Origin: Sphingomonadaceae bacterium
GTDB lineage: Bacteria > Pseudomonadota > Alphaproteobacteria > Sphingomonadales > Sphingomonadaceae
NCBI GenBank assembly: GCA_947442095.1
Contig: CANEVG010000126.1
Span: forward strand, 1 to 9,188
DNA length: 9,188 bases
Reading direction: 5' to 3'
Both the position numbers and the translations under genes were made by a program. Positions within the stretch are counted from its first letter, which is position 1. Each line of letters begins with the position of its first letter. The notes under the pieces were generated by a model that saw only the letters and a program-made list of their open reading frames with translations, was not told the DNA's origin and made no database searches. Shown here one piece after another: positions 5,928 to 9,188 of this stretch.

Positions 5928-7855
5928 CGAACGAAGCCTTCGCCCGGATCAAGATCGACCAGCTTCTGAAAGACACCGACTGGCGTCTGACTGATGGCAT
6001 CAGCGTGCGCTACGAGTATCCCCTCGATGACGGTGGGCGGGCCGACTACGCGCTGTTCGACCGCCAGGGCCGCGCGCTTGCCGTGCTCGAAGCCAAGAGC
6101 ACGAGCGTCAGTCTGAGCGCGGGCGAGGCGCAAGGCCGACGTTATGCCGATTTGCTCGATGTGCCGTTCATCTTTCTATCAAACGGCGAAGAAATCTGGT
6201 TTTGCGACAAGGGCCAGGACGCTCATTTCCGCAGGATCGAGACTGTTTTTAGCCAGGACGATCTCGCCCGCCGGAAAGCGGCTCGCGATATCCGCCGCAA
6301 CCCGCTCGACATCCCGATCGACAGCCGAATTGCCGGCGGCGGTGGCCGTCTGCATCAGAGCGCATGCATCGAAGCGGTGTGCCGGGAGATCGTCAACGGG
6401 CGGCGCAAGATGCTCGTCGAGATGGCGACCGGCACGGGCAAGACCCGCACGGCGGCGGCATTGCTGAAGCGTCTTTTCGAAGCGAATTGGGCGACGCGCG
6501 CGCTCTTCGTGGTCGATCGGAACACGCTCGCAATACAGGCGGAAGACGCATTTGCGGAGCATTTGCCGCATCTGCCCTGTTACCGCGTCCCGCGCACCGG
6601 GCGCCGCTTTCAGGACGAAAAGCGGGTCACCATCGTCACGCTGCAAACGCTGGTGAACGAATACGAAAAATACTCGTCGGGCTATTTCGACCTGATCGTT
6701 ATCGACGAATGCCACCGCAGCATTTACGGCCAATGGCGGCGCGCGCTCGACCATTTTGACGGCATCAAGGTGGGGCTGACCGCAACACCCTGCGTCATGC
6801 AGGATGCGCCGGATGTGGACGACGAAGACCGCGCCGCGATACGCGATACGCTGCGTTTCTTCGAGGTCAGCCGCCCGACCTACAGCTACAGCATGTCCGA
6901 AGCGATCGCGGACGGGCATCTTGTGCCCTACGAGATTTACCGCGCCATGACCGCGCGCACGGCGGCGACGGATGGCTTTTCGGTCGCGCGCAGCGACATC
7001 GATTGGGCCGCCCTCGATGCGCCGACCCGCGCGGAGTTGGAGCGGCTGTTCACCGACCGCGACCCGATCATCGTCGATCCATCGGCCTTGGAGCGGAAGT
7101 TCACCATCCCGGAGCGCAACCGCGCCATGGTGCGTGAATTCCGCGAGGTTCTGGAGAACGGCTACACCGGCCCGAACGGCATTCGCCGCGCGCCCGATTG
7201 GGGCAAGACCATCGTCTTCGCCGTCACCAAGCGCCACGCCGAAACGCTGGCGCGCATGTTCGATGATGTGTTCGCCGACAAGAAACCCAGCCCCACGACG
7301 CGCTACGCCGATTTCGTCGTCTCCGGCATGGGACCGGACGACAGCGTGGACGGCCCGGCCAAAATCAAGCGCTTCAAAAAGGAGGAATTCCCGCAAATCC
7401 TGGTCAGCGTGAATATGCTGGATACCGGCTTCGACTGCCCGGACGTGCGCAACCTCGTGATGGCGCGCTTCACCCACAGCTCGATCCTCTACCAGCAGAT
7501 GCGCGGGCGCGGCACGCGCCTGGCGCCGGGTAAGGACCGCTTCACCATGTGGGACTTTACCGGCGTTACCTTGCGCCATGGCGACGACGAAACGCCGGGC
7601 GAAGGTGGCGTTGTGGTCGTGCGCGAAGGCAAGCCACCGATCTATCAGGCCCGGCGTCTTCTGATGCTCGACGTGCACGACGAGATCGACCCGACGACCC
7701 GCGAATGGGTCACGGTCGATGAAACTGGGCACGCCTTCATGGATGTCGATGAGGCCCGCGCGGAAGCACTGGGCGGCGCGTTCGAGACGTGGCTGAACGG
7801 TCAGATATTTAACTCCGACCAGTTGCGCGTGCTGCTTTGCGCTCACATCTGGTAG
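5924..7855 (+). CDS. hsdR: Type I restriction R-subunit-like nuclease-helicase, C-terminally truncated
   Basis: The 643-residue protein starts with GTG, coupled to the preceding gene. The N-terminal PD-(D/E)xK nuclease domain shows D41 in GGRADYAL and E57-A-K59 in LAVLEAKS. An SF2 helicase/translocase follows: Walker A ATGTGKT (168-174), motif II DECH (261-264), motif III TATP (286-289), motif V NMLDTGFDCPDVRNL (497-511) and motif VI QQMRGRGTR (524-532). In a type I system it would translocate DNA and cut it together with HsdM and HsdS. Related R subunits with the EcoEI-type C-terminal domain are normally well over 750 residues. This one stops in the segment FNSDQLRVLLCAHIW, where the domain should continue, and no continuation was found in other frames of the following 110 bases. 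No hsdM or hsdS is in the window. Loss of the C-terminal domain, which contacts the modification core, probably prevents normal restriction. Its closeness to the island end (about 110 bases) suggests truncation by a junction event. Confidence 0.87.
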   Translation: MTNEAFARIKIDQLLKDTDWRLTDGISVRYEYPLDDGGRADYALFDRQGRALAVLEAKSTSVSLSAGEAQGRRYADLLDVPFIFLSNGEEIWFCDKGQDAHFRRIETVFSQDDLARRKAARDIRRNPLDIPIDSRIAGGGGRLHQSACIEAVCREIVNGRRKMLVEMATGTGKTRTAAALLKRLFEANWATRALFVVDRNTLAIQAEDAFAEHLPHLPCYRVPRTGRRFQDEKRVTIVTLQTLVNEYEKYSSGYFDLIVIDECHRSIYGQWRRALDHFDGIKVGLTATPCVMQDAPDVDDEDRAAIRDTLRFFEVSRPTYSYSMSEAIADGHLVPYEIYRAMTARTAATDGFSVARSDIDWAALDAPTRAELERLFTDRDPIIVDPSALERKFTIPERNRAMVREFREVLENGYTGPNGIRRAPDWGKTIVFAVTKRHAETLARMFDDVFADKKPSPTTRYADFVVSGMGPDDSVDGPAKIKRFKKEEFPQILVSVNMLDTGFDCPDVRNLVMARFTHSSILYQQMRGRGTRLAPGKDRFTMWDFTGVTLRHGDDETPGEGGVVVVREGKPPIYQARRLLMLDVHDEIDPTTREWVTVDETGHAFMDVDEARAEALGGAFETWLNGQIFNSDQLRVLLCAHIW

Positions 7856-7887
7856 GTTATCACAGTCCGATCCAATCCACCTCAGAT

Positions 7888-7906
7888 TGTGGGGGCAAGT
7901 GTGGGG
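7888..7906 (+). repeat. Paired TGTGGGG direct repeats near the island end
   Basis: TGTGGGG occurs at 7888-7894 and 7900-7906, a period of 12 bases. Short G-rich direct repeats of this kind are often found just inside the ends of tRNA-integrated islands, where tyrosine integrases bind arm-type sites. The assignment is inference from position, about 60 bases inside the tRNA-like attachment core. Confidence 0.4.
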
Positions 7907-7967
7907 TCGGTCGACGGCGTAAAAATATAAATTCTTTAATTACAAAGCAATACAAGAGAAATTGATC

Positions 7968-7984
7968 TCCCTGCCGCTCCGCCA
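7968..7984 (+). other. tRNA-Ser 3'-end fragment, probable attachment site and right boundary of the island
   Basis: TCCCTGCCGCTCCGCCA reads as the 3' end of a bacterial serine tRNA: T-arm 3' strand CCCTG, a 7-base acceptor strand CCGCTCC, discriminator G (typical of tRNA-Ser) and CCA. Upstream there is only AT-rich DNA, with no T-loop TTCRA, anticodon arm or matching 5' strand GGAGCGG, so it is a fragment and not a gene. Islands that integrate into the 3' end of a tRNA gene leave exactly such a duplicate at their distal end. The polarity implies that the intact tRNA-Ser lies to the left of the window, with the island between. The match to tRNA-Ser is from memory of typical sequences. Confidence 0.62.
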
Positions 7985-8010
7985 TCTACTTTCTTCATCA
8001 GGATTCCGGC

Positions 8011-8430
8011 TCAGCCGTGCGCCGCGCCGCGCAGCACCACGGTAAGATGTACCTTGAGCGGCGCTTGCCGATCGGCGTTGGCGAGGCCGCGCGCCAGATC
8101 GAGCGGCGCGTGCCAGTAGTCGCCGGTGGACACTGCAAACGTCGCATCGCCCAGCGTGGCCAAGCCGCATCCGGAAATGACGTAGTAGAATTCGTCGTAA
8201 GCGCCGAGGCTATTGCGGTCGTCGGCGTAATGCGTGTGCGCACCTTCCGCCGAGCCGGGCGGGATTTCGAGGATCAGGAAGCGCGCGGGCGCGCCTTTGC
8301 CGGCGAAGCGGAAATGCCGGACGGTGACGCTGCCGGGTCCGCCGCGCATTCCGGTGATAACCTCGCGGCCTTCGCGCTCGCTTTCTATCGGCCGGCTCAG
8401 AGCGCGCCCAATTGCATAAAGAAGTTCCAA
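8011..8430 (-). CDS. Small single-domain cupin protein
   Basis: The product has up to 139 residues and folds as a cupin by motif. Cupin motif 1 is intact: G(X)5HXH is met by GSAEGAHTH, followed by the E(X)6G pattern in EFYYVISG. Motif 2 is degenerate: GDYWHAPLDLARGLAN has Arg where the fourth metal ligand His normally sits. The protein may bind metal weakly or act in a non-catalytic way; the substrate is unknown. The longest reading starts at a TTG at 8430, overlapping accA by 34 bases with no clear ribosome site. An ATG at 8349 (112 residues) has GAGG 11 bases upstream, but it would cut off the SRPIESEREGREVITG segment, which looks like genuine coding sequence. The gene follows accA on the same strand and is probably co-transcribed with it. 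It ends 26 bases from the island boundary. Confidence 0.75.
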   Translation of the reverse strand: MELLYAIGRALSRPIESEREGREVITGMRGGPGSVTVRHFRFAGKGAPARFLILEIPPGSAEGAHTHYADDRNSLGAYDEFYYVISGCGLATLGDATFAVSTGDYWHAPLDLARGLANADRQAPLKVHLTVVLRGAAHG

Positions 8431-9188
8431 CGTTCGGTGCGCAGCTCTTCGGCATCCATGCCGGCGAGATCGTCAAGCTCGCCGCGCAGCGCGTTGGCGA
8501 GGCGCTTGATCGTCTCGGCATGGTTGCGGTGCGCGCCGCCGGCCGGTTCGTAGACAATGCGGTGGATCACGCCGAGCTGGAGGAGGTCGGCCGATGTCAT
8601 TTTCATCGCTTCGGCTGCTTCGGCGGCGCGGTCTGCACCGCGCCAGAGGATCGAGGCGCAGCCTTCTGGCGAGATGACCGAATAGACCGAATGCTCCAGC
8701 ATCAGCACGCGGTTGGCCGATGCGAGCGCGACCGCGCCGCCTGATCCGCCTTCGCCCACGATCACCGCGACAAGCGGCACGCCGAGCGAAAGGCACTTTT
8801 CGGTGCTACGGGCGATGGCTTCGGCCTGTCCGCGCGCTTCGGCGTCCACCCCGGGGAACGCGCCGGGCGTATCGACCAGCGTGATCACCGGCATGCCAAA
8901 CCGGTCGGCCAGATCCATCAGGCGCATGGCCTTGCGGTAGCCCTCGGGACGCGCCATGCCGAAGTTGTGCCGGAGGCGTGAGGCGGTGTCCTCGCCCTTG
9001 GCGTGGCCGATCACGACGACCGCGCGCCCACCAAAGCGGGCAAAGCCGCCGATGATCGCCTGATCGTTGCCGAAGTTGCGGTCTCCGCCGAGCGGCATGA
9101 AGTCGTCGAACAGGCCCTGGACAAAGTGCGCGAAGTGCGGCCGTGCCGAATGCCGCGCAACTTGCGTGCGTTGCCACGGGGTCAGCCG
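8397..9188 (-). CDS. accA: Acetyl-CoA carboxylase carboxyltransferase subunit alpha (N-terminus beyond right edge)
   Basis: AccA pairs with AccD to transfer the carboxyl group from biotin-AccB to acetyl-CoA, making malonyl-CoA for fatty acid synthesis in the cytoplasm. The window shows 263 residues, from LTPWQRTQVARHS near the right edge to the stop at 8397. About 50 N-terminal residues are missing compared with the usual 310-320. Signature segments are MPLGGDRNFGNDQAIIGG, HNFGMARPEGYRKAMRLMDL, TLVDTPGAFPGVDAEARGQA, VIVGEGGSGGAVALA (the Gly-rich oxyanion loop) and YSVISPEGCASILW. All are intact, so the gene looks functional. This is a core chromosomal gene and marks the host side of the island junction. 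The Met at 9098 is internal and not the start. Confidence 0.97.
   Translation of the reverse strand, partial: RLTPWQRTQVARHSARPHFAHFVQGLFDDFMPLGGDRNFGNDQAIIGGFARFGGRAVVVIGHAKGEDTASRLRHNFGMARPEGYRKAMRLMDLADRFGMPVITLVDTPGAFPGVDAEARGQAEAIARSTEKCLSLGVPLVAVIVGEGGSGGAVALASANRVLMLEHSVYSVISPEGCASILWRGADRAAEAAEAMKMTSADLLQLGVIHRIVYEPAGGAHRNHAETIKRLANALRGELDDLAGMDAEELRTERWNFFMQLGAL

Noticed and set aside
6179..7846. Minus-strand open frame of 555 codons
   Set aside because: It lies antisense to the R-subunit gene, whose motifs are clear, and has His/Arg/Ala-rich shadow composition.
7900..7984. Complete tRNA-Ser gene
   Set aside because: Only the last 17 bases fit. There is no matching 5' acceptor strand, T-loop consensus or anticodon arm upstream.
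8397..9098. accA starting at the Met at 9098
   Set aside because: The conserved AccA sequence LTPWQRTQVARHS continues in frame upstream to the window edge, so this Met is internal.
1..9188. CRISPR array
   Set aside because: No set of regularly spaced repeats with unique spacers is visible. The only repeats found are isolated pairs.

Overview
The window looks like the end of an integrated genomic island in an alphaproteobacterium, followed on the right by host chromosome. GC content is high. The accA sequence and the families of the relaxase, the large serine recombinase and the IS66 transposase all fit an alphaproteobacterium, possibly a sphingomonad; the genus is inference from remembered family resemblance.

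Layout, left to right. Bases 1-96 hold the first 32 codons of an IS66-type transposase running off the left edge on the minus strand. Bases 283-3144 carry a minus-strand block: a large serine recombinase preceded by a conserved-looking 74-residue ORF, then a TacA/TacT-type toxin-antitoxin pair (ribbon-helix-helix antitoxin, GNAT acetyltransferase toxin) with its own promoter and palindromic operator. Bases 3201-5312 encode a MOBP/VirD2-type relaxase with a DUF3363-like C-terminal part (RlxS-like). The 414-base gap upstream of the relaxase contains a convincing oriT candidate (two hairpins, then an IncP-like nic sequence) and a dispersed 22-bp repeat that recurs upstream of the 74-residue ORF/recombinase pair. 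No coupling protein or mating-pair genes are visible, so this reads as a mobilizable module or a remnant of a larger conjugative element.

To the right, on the plus strand, a Phd/YefM-like antitoxin gene overlaps by four bases (GTGA) a type I restriction R-subunit gene. The R protein keeps its nuclease and helicase motifs but stops at 643 residues, inside the expected C-terminal domain. No toxin, hsdM or hsdS is present.

The island appears to end at about 7984. There, 17 bases match the 3' end of a serine tRNA (T-arm strand, acceptor strand, G discriminator and CCA) without the rest of the tRNA, as expected for the duplicated attachment site of an element integrated in a tRNA-Ser gene. Two TGTGGGG direct repeats 12 bases apart lie just inside it. 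Beyond it, a small cupin gene and accA (acetyl-CoA carboxylase alpha subunit, cut by the right edge) run on the minus strand and represent the host chromosome.

The strongest leads are the oriT candidate, the tRNA-Ser attachment scar, the shared repeat in front of the transfer and recombinase operons, and the translational coupling of an orphan Phd-like regulator to a restriction-helicase gene.
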